Source of the DNA: Roseateles amylovorans
GTDB taxonomy: Bacteria; Pseudomonadota; Gammaproteobacteria; Burkholderiales; Burkholderiaceae_C
Length of the DNA: 64,000 nt
Reading direction: 5' to 3'
Assembly (NCBI RefSeq): GCF_025398155.2
Contig: NZ_CP104562.2
Coordinates: 434,001-498,000 of the forward strand
The notes beneath the pieces are model-generated. The model saw only the letters and a program-made list of their open reading frames with translations, made no database searches and had not been told where the DNA came from. Positions 1 to 10,797 of the stretch are shown in pieces. The stretch's first letter is position 1, and each line of letters opens with the position of its first letter. The position numbers were made by a program, and so were the translations under genes.

Positions 1-70
1 ACAACAACGGCACGTCGCCTGCCAGGGACGACGGCCAGCACAACATGCCAAGAGACAAGCGAGAGACGCC

Positions 71-1141
71 ATGGAGCTGACACTGCAGGGCGTCAGCCAT
101 CGGGTGGGGGCCGAGCCCCACCTCTATCCGCTGGACCTGCGGTTGGCGCCCGGCGCGGTCACCGTGCTGCTGGGGGCGACCCAGGCCGGCAAGACCACGC
201 TGATGCGGCTGATGGCGGGCCTGGACCGACCCAGCGAGGGCCGGGTCACGGTGGACGGCACCGATGTGACCGGCTGGCCGGTGCGGCGGCGGGACGTGGC
301 GATGGTCTACCAGCAGTTCATCAACTATCCGTCGATGACGGTGCGCGACAACATTGCCTCGCCGCTGAAGATCCGCGCCAAGCTGGACCGCGATGCGATT
401 CGTGCCCGGGTGCAGCAACTGGCCGAGAAGCTCCACATCGACATGCACCTGGACAAGCTGCCCGCGCAGCTGTCCGGTGGCCAGCAGCAGCGGGTGGCGC
501 TGGCTCGGGCCTTGGCCAAGCAGGCGCCGCTGATGCTGCTCGACGAGCCGCTGGTCAACCTCGATTACAAGCTGCGCGAAGAACTGCGCGAGGAGCTCAG
601 CCAGCTGTTCGCCGCTGGTGATTCGACCGTCGTCTACGCCACCACCGAGCCGGCCGAGGCCTTGCTGCTGGGCGGCTACACCGCGGTGATGGATGCCGGC
701 GAGCTGCTGCAATACGGGCCGACGGCGGAGGTCTTCCATCGACCCGCCTCCCTGCGGGTGGCGCGGGCCTTCAGTGATCCGCCGATGAACCTGATCCTGG
801 CCCAGGGCCTGGGTGACCGGCTGCAACTCAAGCCGGGCCTGGACCTGATGCTGCCCGGGCAGGGCGGGGTGACCGTCGGTGTGCGGGCCGGCGCGCTGCG
901 GGTGTCGCAGCAGCCCGGCGACCTCGCGATCCGCGGTCAGGTCGAACTGGCGGAGATCTCCGGCTCCGACACTTTTGTCCATGTGCACAGCGAGGTGGGC
1001 GACCTGGTCGCACAGCTCACCGGAGTGCACGACTTCGAACTGGGGGCGCCCTTGACGCTTTATCTCAACGCCGCCCAGGTCCACGTCTTCGACGCGGCCG
1101 GGCTGCTGACACGCGCCCCCGAGCGCCGGGGAGGCCGCTGA
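71..1141 (+). CDS. glpS: Glycerol ABC transporter ATP-binding protein GlpS
   Basis: This is one of the two cytoplasmic ATPases that power glycerol uptake by a CUT1-type ABC importer. The 356-residue protein has Walker A GATQAGKT near residue 36, the signature LSGGQQQRVALARAL near 135, Walker B MLLDEP near 154, and a C-terminal TOBE-like regulatory part after about residue 235. It opens a six-gene run whose order matches glpSTPQUV described in Rhizobium leguminosarum. Its stop overlaps the glpT start by one base (TGATG), which suggests translational coupling. The assignment to glycerol rather than another sugar or polyol rests mainly on the diagnostic small membrane gene glpU and the binding protein downstream. 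The 70 bases upstream hold a weak purine-rich ribosome site and no visible gene. Confidence 0.9.
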   Translation: MELTLQGVSHRVGAEPHLYPLDLRLAPGAVTVLLGATQAGKTTLMRLMAGLDRPSEGRVTVDGTDVTGWPVRRRDVAMVYQQFINYPSMTVRDNIASPLKIRAKLDRDAIRARVQQLAEKLHIDMHLDKLPAQLSGGQQQRVALARALAKQAPLMLLDEPLVNLDYKLREELREELSQLFAAGDSTVVYATTEPAEALLLGGYTAVMDAGELLQYGPTAEVFHRPASLRVARAFSDPPMNLILAQGLGDRLQLKPGLDLMLPGQGGVTVGVRAGALRVSQQPGDLAIRGQVELAEISGSDTFVHVHSEVGDLVAQLTGVHDFELGAPLTLYLNAAQVHVFDAAGLLTRAPERRGGR

Positions 1142-2333
1142 TGGCCCGCATCGACCTGGACCTGGCGCATGCCTATCGCGCCGACCCCCGCGAGGACAGC
1201 GATTACGCGCTGCTGCCGCTGAAGATGAGCTTCGAGGACGGTGGCGCGTATGCGCTGCTCGGCCCGTCCGGCTGCGGCAAGACGACGATGCTCAACATCG
1301 TCTCCGGCCTGCTGCAGCCCTCGCAGGGCAAGGTGAGCTTCGACGGCAAGGACGTCACCGCGCTCACGCCGCAGGCGCGCAACATCGCGCAGGTGTTTCA
1401 GTTCCCCGTCATCTACGACACGATGACGGTGGCGGAGAACCTGGCCTTTCCGCTGCGCAATCGGGGCGTGGCGCCGGACCGCATCAAGGCGCGTGTGGGC
1501 CGCATTGCGGAAATGCTGGAGCTCAGCGGACAGCTGAACCAGCGGGCTGCGGGCCTGACGGCGGATGCCAAGCAGAAGATCTCGCTCGGTCGCGGGCTGG
1601 TGCGGGAGGACGTCTCGGCCGTGCTGTTCGACGAGCCGCTCACCGTCATCGATCCTCACTTGAAGTGGCAACTGCGCCGCAAGCTCAAGCAGATTCACCA
1701 TGAGCTGAAGCTGACGCTGATCTATGTGACCCATGACCAGGTGGAGGCGCTGACCTTCGCCGACCAGATCGTCGTCATGACGCGCGGCCGTGCGGTGCAG
1801 GTCGGCTCGGCGGCGGCGCTGTTCGAGCGTCCGCAGCATCGTTTTGTCGGGCATTTCATCGGCTCGCCGGGCATGAACTTCCTGCCGGGGCGCTTCCTGC
1901 AACTGCCCAAGGGCGGCCTGCTGCAGGTGGCCGGGCAAGACCTGACGCCGCCCGAGGGCGCGCTGGCCCAGCAGCTCGAACAGGCCGGCGAGTTCTCGCT
2001 CGGCGTGCGGCCGGAGTATGTGGATCTGGTCGAGCCCGGCGCGGTTGGGGCGCTGCGCGCCACGGTGACACAGGTGCAGGATGTTGGCACCTACTGGCTG
2101 GTCACGGCGCAAGTGCCGCACGCGGCCGACGGCGCGCCGCCCCCCGAGGGCGGCAGCGCGGTGAGCGGCAGTGCGAGCGGCACGGCGGTCAAGGTGCGGC
2201 TGCCGTCCCAGGCCACGCCGCCGACCCTTGGGAATACCGTCGGCCTGCAGGTGATGAGTGGACACACCTGCTTCTACGGCCGCGACGATCAATTGCTCAA
2301 CCAGACGCCTGTGATTCGCAAGGAGGCCGTCGC

Positions 2334-2337
<4 letters not shown>
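1141..2337 (+). CDS. glpT: Glycerol ABC transporter ATP-binding protein GlpT
   Basis: This is the second ATPase of the glycerol importer, 398 residues. Walker A GPSGCGKTT lies near residue 41 and Walker B VLFDEPLTVIDPHLK near 162, followed by an H-loop VTHDQ and a TOBE-like C-terminus. The ABC signature is degenerate: where LSGGQ is expected the sequence reads LTADAKQK. With a canonical GlpS partner this suggests an asymmetric heterodimer with one weakened composite ATP site; that is inference. The gene overlaps glpS by one base and glpP by four (ATGA). A short Gly/Ser/Ala-rich insertion sits around residues 325-350. Confidence 0.9.
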
Positions 2338-4023
<1,686 letters not shown>

Positions 4024-4126
4024 CCCCCCCCCTACCGGCTGCGCCGGCCCCCCCAGGGGGGCGAGCAGGAGCCCGGCAAAGCCGGATCTCCGTGCTCCGC
4101 TTGATAGCGGCCGGGCTGCGCCGGCC
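4024..4126 (+). repeat. Intergenic direct repeat, copy 1
   Basis: A GC-rich element begins immediately after the glpQ stop with a C-run and CCGGCTGCGCCGG, continues through GGGGGGCGAGCAGGAG and GCCGGATCTCCGTGCTCCGC, and ends CCGGGCTGCGCCGGCC. It carries several small palindromes. A near-identical copy lies about 125 bases downstream. It resembles a REP-like intergenic element, and it could fold in the transcript between permease and glpU genes. No other copy was noticed in the window. Confidence 0.75.
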
Positions 4127-4148
4127 GGTGGGGTGGTGGGGTTTGGAT

Positions 4149-4247
4149 CCCCCCAACCGGCTGCGCCGGCCCTCCAGGGGGCGAGCAGGAGTCCGGCGAA
4201 GCCGGATCTCCGTGCTCCGCTTGATAGGCGGCCGGGCTGCGCCGGCC
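4149..4247 (+). repeat. Intergenic direct repeat, copy 2
   Basis: Second copy of the element starting at 4024. It differs by a few substitutions and small indels, for example a shorter C/G-run and TTGATAGGCGG in place of TTGATAGCGG. The two copies lie head to tail and together fill most of the roughly 300 bases between glpQ and glpU. Confidence 0.75.
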
Positions 4248-4324
4248 GTTTTGGCATCGACAGTGGGTGTGGCGTCGAGTTGATTGCGTGAATGCCCGGT
4301 ATGCGGGTAGCAAAGGAGAAGGTC

Positions 4325-4633
4325 GTGTTTGATTGGATGGTGTGGACGACGCCCGTGGCGGTGTTCTTTTCCTGTGTCGCGCTGATGTTGATCGGCATGA
4401 CGGTGTGGGAAATCAAGTCGCCGACCACGTTGCGCAAGGGTTGGCTGCCGCTGCGCACGACGCGCGGCGATCGGCTGTTCATCGGGCTGCTGGCCGCCGC
4501 TTATCTGAACCTCGCCTTTGTCGGGCTCGGTGGCCGGATGGTGGCGTGGTTCCAGCTGGAGGCCGAACCCAGCGTGTGGATCAGCTTCGTGGCGTCGATG
4601 CTGGTGCTGGCGCTGATCCTGCGCAAAGGCTGA
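4325..4633 (+). CDS. glpU: Small membrane subunit GlpU (DUF2160)
   Basis: This 102-residue protein belongs to the DUF2160 family, encoded in glpSTPQUV operons as GlpU; its exact role in glycerol uptake is not settled. I chose the GTG at 4325 because AAGGAG lies seven bases upstream; the reading frame also extends back to an ATG at 4292 without a ribosome site. The chain shows two or three hydrophobic spans: WTTPVAVFFSCVALMLIGMT near the N-terminus, FIGLLAAAYLNLAFVGLGG in the middle, and WISFVASMLVLALIL at the end. Its presence between permease and binding-protein genes is the best evidence that this importer is for glycerol. Confidence 0.85.
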   Translation: MFDWMVWTTPVAVFFSCVALMLIGMTVWEIKSPTTLRKGWLPLRTTRGDRLFIGLLAAAYLNLAFVGLGGRMVAWFQLEAEPSVWISFVASMLVLALILRKG

Positions 4634-4732
4634 TCGCGCCGCTCGACCGTGTTTCAGGAATTCGGCTTCCCGCCCCCCCGGAGCCGCGATTCGTCCTCAT
4701 GCAGGGGGAGCGCAAAGACTGAGGAGACAAGC

Positions 4733-6469
4733 GTGCAAAAGACCAAGTATTCCGCGCTGGCGGTGGCCGCGCTGTTGGCCATCGGCGCGTCCAGCGCCTG
4801 GGCCGGAGAGCCCGAAGCCAAGAAGTGGATCGATGCCGAGTTCCAGCCGTCCACCCTGGCCAAGGACAAGCAGCTCGCCGAGATGAAGTGGTTCATCGAG
4901 GCCGCCAAGAAGCTGCAGGCCAAGGGCGTGAAGGAAATCTCGGTGGTGTCCGAGACCCTCACCACCCATGAGTACGAAAGCAAGGTGCTGGCCAAGGCCT
5001 TCACCGAGATCACCGGCATCACCGTCAAGCACGACCTGATCCAGGAAGGCGACGTGGTCGAGAAGCTGCAGACCTCGATGCAGTCCGGCAAGAGCATCTA
5101 CGACGGCTGGATCTCCGACTCCGACCTGATCGGTACCCACTACCGCTACGGCAAGATCATGAACCTCACCGACTACATGGCCGGTGCAGGCAAGGAATTC
5201 ACCAACCCCGATCTGGACCTGAAGGACTTCATCGGTACCAGCTTCACCACCGCACCCGATGGCAAGCTCTATCAGCTGCCCGACCAGCAGTTCGCCAACC
5301 TCTATTGGTTCCGCGCCGATCTGTTCGCCCGCAAGGACCTGCAGGACAAGTTCAAGGCCAAGTACGGCTATGAGCTCGGCGTGCCGCTCAACTGGAGCGC
5401 CTACGAGGACATCGCCGAGTTCTTCTCGGTGGATGTGAAGACGATCGACGGCAAGCCGATCTACGGCCACATGGATTACGGCAAGAAGGATCCGTCGCTG
5501 GGCTGGCGCTTCACCGACGCCTGGCTGTCGATGGCCGGCGCCGCCGACAAGGGCATTCCCAACGGCATGCCGGTGGACGAGTGGGGCATCCGCGTGGCCG
5601 ACGACAAGTGCACCCCGGTGGGGGCCTCGGTGTCCCGCGGCGGCGCCACCAATTCGCCGGCGGCGGTCTATGCGCTGACCAAGTATGTCGACTGGATGAA
5701 GAAGTACGCACCGAAGGAAGCCACCGGCATGACCTTCGGCGAGTCCGGCCCGGTCCCGGCCCAAGGCCAGATCGCGCAGCAGATCTTCTGGTACACCGCC
5801 TTCACCGCCGACATGGTCAAGCCCGGCCTGCCGGTGGTCAATGCGGACGGCACGCCCAAGTGGCGCATGGCCCCCGGCCCGAACGGCCCGTACTGGAAGG
5901 CCGGCATGCAGAACGGCTACCAGGACGTGGGCAGCTGGACCTTCTTCTCCGGCCATGATGCCAACCGCACCGCGGCCGCCTGGCTGTATGCGCAGTTCGT
6001 CACCGCCAAGACGGTCAGTCTGAAGAAGAGCGTGCAGGGTCTGACCTTCATCCGCGACAGCGACATCCGCAGCGACTACTTCACCAAGAACGCCAACAAA
6101 TACGGCGGCCTGATCGAGTTCTATCGCTCGCCCGCCCGCGTGGCCTGGACGCCGACCGGCAACAACGTGCCCGACTATCCGAAGCTGGCGCAGCTGTGGT
6201 GGAAGAACGTGGCCCAGGCGGTGACGGGCGAGAAGACGCCGCAGGCCGCGATGGACAACTTGGCCGACGAGATGGATGCGGTGATGGCGCGTCTGGAACG
6301 TGCCGGCATGGCCAAGTGCGCGCCCAAGCTCAACAAGAAGGAAGACGCCAAGAAGTGGCTGTCGGACAAGGGCGCACCGTGGGCCAAGCTGGCCAACGAA
6401 AAGCCCAAGGGCGAGACCATTGCCTACGACAAGCTGCTGGGCGCCTGGAAGGAAGGTCGCGTCCGCTGA
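4733..6469 (+). CDS. glpV: Periplasmic glycerol-binding protein GlpV
   Basis: This is the extracytoplasmic solute-binding protein of the glycerol importer, 578 residues, long for the family-1 binding-protein fold and consistent with GlpV. The start is the GTG at 4733, with GAGGAG eight bases upstream. It gives a clean signal peptide: a KTK n-region, the hydrophobic stretch YSALAVAALLAIGASS and cleavage after AWA near residue 23. The frame is open further upstream, but that part has no signal-peptide character. The gene is last in the operon and is followed by a rho-independent terminator at about 6542. Confidence 0.9.
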   Translation: MQKTKYSALAVAALLAIGASSAWAGEPEAKKWIDAEFQPSTLAKDKQLAEMKWFIEAAKKLQAKGVKEISVVSETLTTHEYESKVLAKAFTEITGITVKHDLIQEGDVVEKLQTSMQSGKSIYDGWISDSDLIGTHYRYGKIMNLTDYMAGAGKEFTNPDLDLKDFIGTSFTTAPDGKLYQLPDQQFANLYWFRADLFARKDLQDKFKAKYGYELGVPLNWSAYEDIAEFFSVDVKTIDGKPIYGHMDYGKKDPSLGWRFTDAWLSMAGAADKGIPNGMPVDEWGIRVADDKCTPVGASVSRGGATNSPAAVYALTKYVDWMKKYAPKEATGMTFGESGPVPAQGQIAQQIFWYTAFTADMVKPGLPVVNADGTPKWRMAPGPNGPYWKAGMQNGYQDVGSWTFFSGHDANRTAAAWLYAQFVTAKTVSLKKSVQGLTFIRDSDIRSDYFTKNANKYGGLIEFYRSPARVAWTPTGNNVPDYPKLAQLWWKNVAQAVTGEKTPQAAMDNLADEMDAVMARLERAGMAKCAPKLNKKEDAKKWLSDKGAPWAKLANEKPKGETIAYDKLLGAWKEGRVR

Positions 6470-6541
6470 GCTGAGCGTTCGTCACCGACCGTCATCGCCC
6501 CGCTCGCCGGCCCTTGGGCCGGTGAGCCGCGGCTCGGACAG

Positions 6542-6570
6542 CGGCCACCTTCGGGTGGCCGTTTCCTTTT
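6542..6570 (+). terminator. Rho-independent terminator of the glp operon
   Basis: The hairpin CGGCCACC-TTCG-GGTGGCCG (8-bp stem, UUCG tetraloop) is followed by TTTCCTTTT. It lies about 70 bases after the glpV stop. Confidence 0.85.
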
Positions 6571-6633
6571 CCTGCAAAGGGACGTGGGGGGGTCACGGCG
6601 GCCAACCGGCGCAGCTGTGCCACCATCACGCCC

Positions 6634-7119
6634 ATGCTGAAGACCCTCAAGGACCTGTTCGACGGTCTGCTCTCCCCCCTGGCCATCACGCAGACCCAAG
6701 GCTGCGACGACGAGCATGCCCTGCAGCTCGCCACCGCCGTACTGCTGGTGGAAGTGATGCGTGCCGATGCGACGTTTGCCGACGATGAGCGCGCCGCGGT
6801 GCGGCACGCCCTGGGCGAGAAGTTCGCCCTCTCCGGCGATGAAGCGGATCGCCTGACCGAGCTGGCGGAAACCGCCGCCCGCGAAGCGACCGACCTGTTC
6901 GCCTTCACCTCGCGCGTCGACAGCTGCTGGGACATGCCCGCCAAGCTGCGCATGATCGAGCTGATGTGGGGCGTTGCCTATGCCGACGGCCGCCTCACCG
7001 ACCATGAGCGCCATGTGATGTGGCGGCTGGCCGATCTGCTCCACGTGCCGCAAGGTGCCTATGTCCACGCCCGACTCCGCGCCAAGCAGGCCGCCGGTCT
7101 GGGCGATGAGTCGCCCTGA
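6634..7119 (+). CDS. TerB-family protein
   Basis: This 161-residue soluble protein resembles the TerB/COG4103 family. The typical features are acidic helical repeats with the pattern MRADATFADDERAAV around residues 42-56 and a second AYADGRLTDHERHVMWRL around 112-130; these D/E-rich helices bind metal in TerB. The family is linked to tellurite resistance and phage inhibition in ter operons, but no terACD genes are nearby, so a tellurite role should not be assumed. It appears to be a single gene, starting about 65 bases after the glp terminator. Confidence 0.75.
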   Translation: MLKTLKDLFDGLLSPLAITQTQGCDDEHALQLATAVLLVEVMRADATFADDERAAVRHALGEKFALSGDEADRLTELAETAAREATDLFAFTSRVDSCWDMPAKLRMIELMWGVAYADGRLTDHERHVMWRLADLLHVPQGAYVHARLRAKQAAGLGDESP

Positions 7120-7298
7120 AGGTCCGGGAAGGTCGGGGGCCCCCGCAGCCGAGCCTTCAGCACGGCGCCGTGGGGGCGATCGCGCGGCGGCGGGGCTCCG
7201 GAGTGAAGGCTAACTGAACGCGCAGCGCAGGCGGTCCAAGCGGCGACGGCCGGCGGTGGTCCACTCTGTCCCCGCCCTGATCCTGCGTCCGACCAGAC

Positions 7299-9275
7299 TC
7301 AGCTGGCCGTCTGAAACACCACCCGTTCGGCCAGCTCCCGTGGACCGACCTTGATGCGCGGCAGTTGATCCAGCAACTGCGCCGCCCGCTCGCAACCCAC
7401 CGGTTCGCCGCTCGCTTCGCCGTCGTCCGACCACAGGCCGGCCAGCAGGCCCGGCGCTTGCGCGCCCAGCGTGCGGCGGATGACTTCCAGTTCGATGCGC
7501 GTCGGCTCGGCCGCGCGGTTGCGTGACGGCGGGGCGGCGTTGAGCGCCGCGCTCAGCCAGCGGGTTTCCCAGGCCATCACCTCCGCCGGCAGCATGCGCC
7601 GCGGTGCGGGTGAGCCGGAGAGCCACGCCTGGCAGATCTCCTTGCCCAGCCCCTGGGCCGCGCGCAGCTGTGCCCGGACCACCGGCAGATAGCTGCGACG
7701 CACCTCCGGCGAGCTGTTGAGCAGCAGTTCGCGCACCCGCGGCGCCAGGGCCTGCTGGGCCGCCATCTGTGCGCCATCCACCTCTTGCGGCGAGCCCGCC
7801 AGCGCGGCACGCGCCGCATGCATGCGACCGCCCGCGTCCTCCAGCAAGCCGGGGAAGCGCTGGTTCAGCTGGAACCAGATTGGATTGGCGCGCAGCGCGT
7901 CTACATAGTCGGACGCCGGTGCCGGCTCGCCGGCGGTGCGCCCCTCAGGCAGCGCGATGTCCAGCGTCTTGGGCGGCTCGGCGATCAGTTGGTGGCGCAC
8001 CAACTCGTCGCTGGTCGGATACCACATGCGGTGCGACGGCGTGCGCAGCGTGCGATCGATGAAGTCCTCCGGCAGCTCCATCTTCCGGTAGGTGCGGGCC
8101 AGGTGCTGATTGGCGATCTCATCGAAGGCCCGGTTGAAGGTGCCGGTGGAAGCGCGGTGAAAGCCCAACTGCGCGCCCGGCATCAACTGACGGGAGCTGC
8201 CCGCCAGGAACACCAGCGTGCAGGCGCTTTCGCAGTCGCCCACGGCGCGGGTAACACCGCTGCGCTTGCGCACCAGTTCGACCATGCGCTCGGCCTCGGC
8301 CACCCGTCCGCCAGGCGATGCCAGTTCGAATTGTTTGGCGTTCGGTGCGCCCTCCAGCAGCTTGCCCATGCGCGTGGCGTCGCCCATGCCGATCGGGCCC
8401 TGCAGCTGCAGGGTGCGTCCGTCGGCACTGAGCTTCATCTCGGCCTGGCCGATCGGATCGATGCCGCGGGCCATCTTCCAGTACTCGTCCAGGTTGGGCA
8501 GGAAGCCGATCACCAGCGAGGCCAGGATCTGCAACGCGCCCAGGAACAGGATCAGCCGTGCCAGGAAGGCCCACAGGAACGAACCATTGGCATCGATGTA
8601 GCCGCGCACCGATCGCCAGGCGCCGACCACGCACCAGGTGTCGATCAACAGCATCAGCGGCCAGCCCAGCAGCATCGCGATGCTGCCGGCCTGCAGGGCT
8701 TCTCCCTTCATGCTGATCCAGGTCATCAGGCCGGTCAGGCCGGCGGCCAGCGGGAAGGACAGCAGGACGTTGTTGACCCAGAAGCTCTGCGCCAGGCTCT
8801 GCTCACCGCGCCAGTGATTGCCGATGTATTCGGCCAGCAGGCCCTGGCCGTTGACCGGACGGGGGCGGCTGTATTCCACCGAAGTACGGGACAGGCGGTC
8901 ATGCCAGGTGCGGCCCTCATGGTCGAGCTTGGCCCACCAGAAGCCCGCGCCCAGCGGCAGGGCCGAGAGCAGATAGCCGAACCAGCGCAACACGGATTGG
9001 CTCCAGCTCGGGCGGCGCCCGCTCTGGTTGTCCACCACCTTGATGCCGGCGACCAGCTTGCCCGGCGTGGCGCCTTGCCAGGTCCAGAACAGCACGCAGA
9101 CCGCCAGGGGCAGCAGCCAGTTGATGGCCAGCGTGCCGGGGCGCAGGTCGTCCCAGCGCGAGATCACCTGCCCGTAAAACGCCCACATCAGCACGGCGCT
9201 GGCGGCCATCCACAGCACGCCGTCGATCACCATGGCCAGCGCACGCGGCGCCGGTCTGGCGGAATGGTTCTGCAT
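7299..9275 (-). CDS. RDD membrane domain fused to ClpP-like protease domain
   Basis: The 658-residue protein begins with an RDD domain (about residues 8-135; LAMVIDGVLWMAASAVLMW and GATPGKLVAGIKVVD). Further membrane spans follow around 165-187, 197-215 and 235-258. After these comes a soluble domain with ClpP/COG3904 character: ELASPGGRVAEAERM near 317-331, the putative nucleophile Ser350 in GDCESACTLVFLAGS, and a candidate histidine, His373, in QLGFHRA. The last 250 residues are helical and unassigned. GAGAGAGG is a good ribosome site before the ATG. It could be a membrane-tethered serine peptidase; catalysis is inferred from motifs only. The gene is monocistronic as far as visible. Confidence 0.7.
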   Translation of the reverse strand: MQNHSARPAPRALAMVIDGVLWMAASAVLMWAFYGQVISRWDDLRPGTLAINWLLPLAVCVLFWTWQGATPGKLVAGIKVVDNQSGRRPSWSQSVLRWFGYLLSALPLGAGFWWAKLDHEGRTWHDRLSRTSVEYSRPRPVNGQGLLAEYIGNHWRGEQSLAQSFWVNNVLLSFPLAAGLTGLMTWISMKGEALQAGSIAMLLGWPLMLLIDTWCVVGAWRSVRGYIDANGSFLWAFLARLILFLGALQILASLVIGFLPNLDEYWKMARGIDPIGQAEMKLSADGRTLQLQGPIGMGDATRMGKLLEGAPNAKQFELASPGGRVAEAERMVELVRKRSGVTRAVGDCESACTLVFLAGSSRQLMPGAQLGFHRASTGTFNRAFDEIANQHLARTYRKMELPEDFIDRTLRTPSHRMWYPTSDELVRHQLIAEPPKTLDIALPEGRTAGEPAPASDYVDALRANPIWFQLNQRFPGLLEDAGGRMHAARAALAGSPQEVDGAQMAAQQALAPRVRELLLNSSPEVRRSYLPVVRAQLRAAQGLGKEICQAWLSGSPAPRRMLPAEVMAWETRWLSAALNAAPPSRNRAAEPTRIELEVIRRTLGAQAPGLLAGLWSDDGEASGEPVGCERAAQLLDQLPRIKVGPRELAERVVFQTAS

Positions 9276-9408
9276 GTCCTCTCTCCCTCGAATAGGGGGG
9301 AGTGTATGCAGCGGCGTCGCGGTTTCGGTTCCCCCGTCGGGGTGGGGTGCATGAAACCGTCGTCAATCCGTCACGGTGCCGGGCGCCGATGCCGGGGATT
9401 CACGGGGC

Positions 9409-9924
9409 TCAATCCCAGAAGAATCGGCGGTCCGGATACACCACGCTCTGGGAGGTGCGCAGCACCACGCCGTCCTTGAAATGGACGTTGAACCGCAGCA
9501 GGTAGCCGGTCATGTCGGGGCGGATGTTCCAGTCCCAGACGTCCTCGCCGCTGAGGCGGAAGAACACCCGGCTGCGCTCCTGGCCGAGCAGGTGGGTGAC
9601 CTGCTCCGGCGTCATGCCGGGCTGCACCCGCTCGCGGTGGGCCGCGTCCAGGGCGTCGATGGCACTGACCAACCGGTCTTGGGCGTCCAGGCGAACCATG
9701 TAGCAGGTCTGGCCGAAGGGCTGGGTGGCGTATTCCAACGTGCGCCCGCCGTCGGCTTCGGGCCAGATGCGGCTGGGCGCGCCGTAGTAGCGCATCACCT
9801 CCTCGCCGCTGCTCTGGCCGGGGCGCAGTCGTTCGTCCTTGATCGGCGTGGCGCAACCGGCCAGCCCGATCGTCACCACCACGGCGGCCACCGCGCCGCC
9901 CATCACCGACATCCGCTCACGCAT
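9409..9924 (-). CDS. BamE-like outer-membrane lipoprotein
   Basis: This is a 171-residue lipoprotein. The start at 9924 is chosen for the AAGGAGG six bases upstream; an in-frame start lies 30 bases earlier without one. The signal peptide ends in the lipobox LAGC (Cys24). The mature part contains SmpA/BamE-like patterns: LRPGQSSGEEVMRYYGAPS and, later, VQPGMTPEQVTHLLGQERS, so two copies of the fold's entry motif may be present. This suggests a periplasmic or outer-membrane assembly or structural role, but it is not the canonical bamE, which is usually shorter and next to fur. Confidence 0.7.
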   Translation of the reverse strand: MRERMSVMGGAVAAVVVTIGLAGCATPIKDERLRPGQSSGEEVMRYYGAPSRIWPEADGGRTLEYATQPFGQTCYMVRLDAQDRLVSAIDALDAAHRERVQPGMTPEQVTHLLGQERSRVFFRLSGEDVWDWNIRPDMTGYLLRFNVHFKDGVVLRTSQSVVYPDRRFFWD

Positions 9925-10182
9925 CGCGTCCTCCTTGGCGAGAGAAGGGCCCATTGTGCGTCGCCATTGGCGCGCCAGCGTTCAGCCGCCTGCGGGGACG
10001 ACGGCGCACAATCTGCAGCCATGTCCGCCTTCACGCCACGCCCAGTGCCCCGAGCGGCATGTCCGGCCCCATCGATGGGCCCGATCAGGTTCGTGTATCG
10101 GCGCCGCTGGCCGACCCTGCTTCGGACGCGGCGCGTGCTCGTGACGCGCGCAAAAACGACGCGCGCAATAACCACGCGCGCC

Positions 10183-10797
10183 ATGGCATCCCGCGCAATG
10201 GCAACGGCCATCAGAACCGGCCTCCTCGTCCTGACCGGCGCGATCGGGCTGCTATCGGCGACGCCGTCCCAGGCCTGCGTGCTGGTCTTCGGCCAGGGGC
10301 GCAACTACGAGCCGCAATGGGCGGAGCGCAATCGCCATTGGGACGAGGTCAACCGCAGCTTCAACCTGGCGGTGCGGGAGCCGCTGACGGAGGCCGGGCT
10401 GCCGGTGGTCAATCTGGTGCTGCCGGTGGAGGCGACCGATGTGCCGGCGAACCTGCGCGGTCTGGTCGCGGCAGTGCAGCGCCACGGCTGTACCCGGGTG
10501 CTGGAGACGACGATGTTCGCGGATCCAGTGGCTGGGCTGTTGATCGCGCGGCTGCGGCTGTATCCGGTGATCGGCCTGCTGGGGCCTCAGGTGGCGGGTG
10601 CGCAGCCTCGAATCGGTCCGGTCAGCTACACCGAGCAGCGCGACTTCGCACTGGAGGCCCGGGTGATGGAGCGTGCCGAGCCCGGGCGGCTGGGACGTCT
10701 CATGGGCCAGGCCGCGGTGCGGGCGGCGCTGGTGGTGCCGGCCAGTCCTGGGTCCGGCGCGTCGGCAGTCGCGCCACTTGCGCCGGTGGCGCCCTAA
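10183..10797 (+). CDS. Secreted protein of unknown function
   Basis: I do not recognise this protein. It has a signal peptide (IRTGLLVLTGAIGLLSATPS, cut at SQA near residue 31) and a mature domain starting CVLVFGQGRNYEPQWAERN. The start is uncertain: ATGs at 10021, 10183 and 10198 are in frame. The shortest two place the hydrophobic core at the correct distance, whereas the longest adds a repetitive Arg/Thr-rich tract. The end is an Ala/Pro-rich tail. Its TAA overlaps the stop of the convergent HlyD gene. Confidence 0.55.
   Translation: MASRAMATAIRTGLLVLTGAIGLLSATPSQACVLVFGQGRNYEPQWAERNRHWDEVNRSFNLAVREPLTEAGLPVVNLVLPVEATDVPANLRGLVAAVQRHGCTRVLETTMFADPVAGLLIARLRLYPVIGLLGPQVAGAQPRIGPVSYTEQRDFALEARVMERAEPGRLGRLMGQAAVRAALVVPASPGSGASAVAPLAPVAP

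Noticed and set aside
6634..7119. Tellurite-resistance operon
   Set aside because: Only a TerB-like protein is present, with no terA, terC, terD or terZ nearby.
7210..7626. - strand frame of 138 codons near the end of the RDD/ClpP gene
   Set aside because: It lies mostly in another frame of the same gene and has Arg/Gly/Ala shadow composition.
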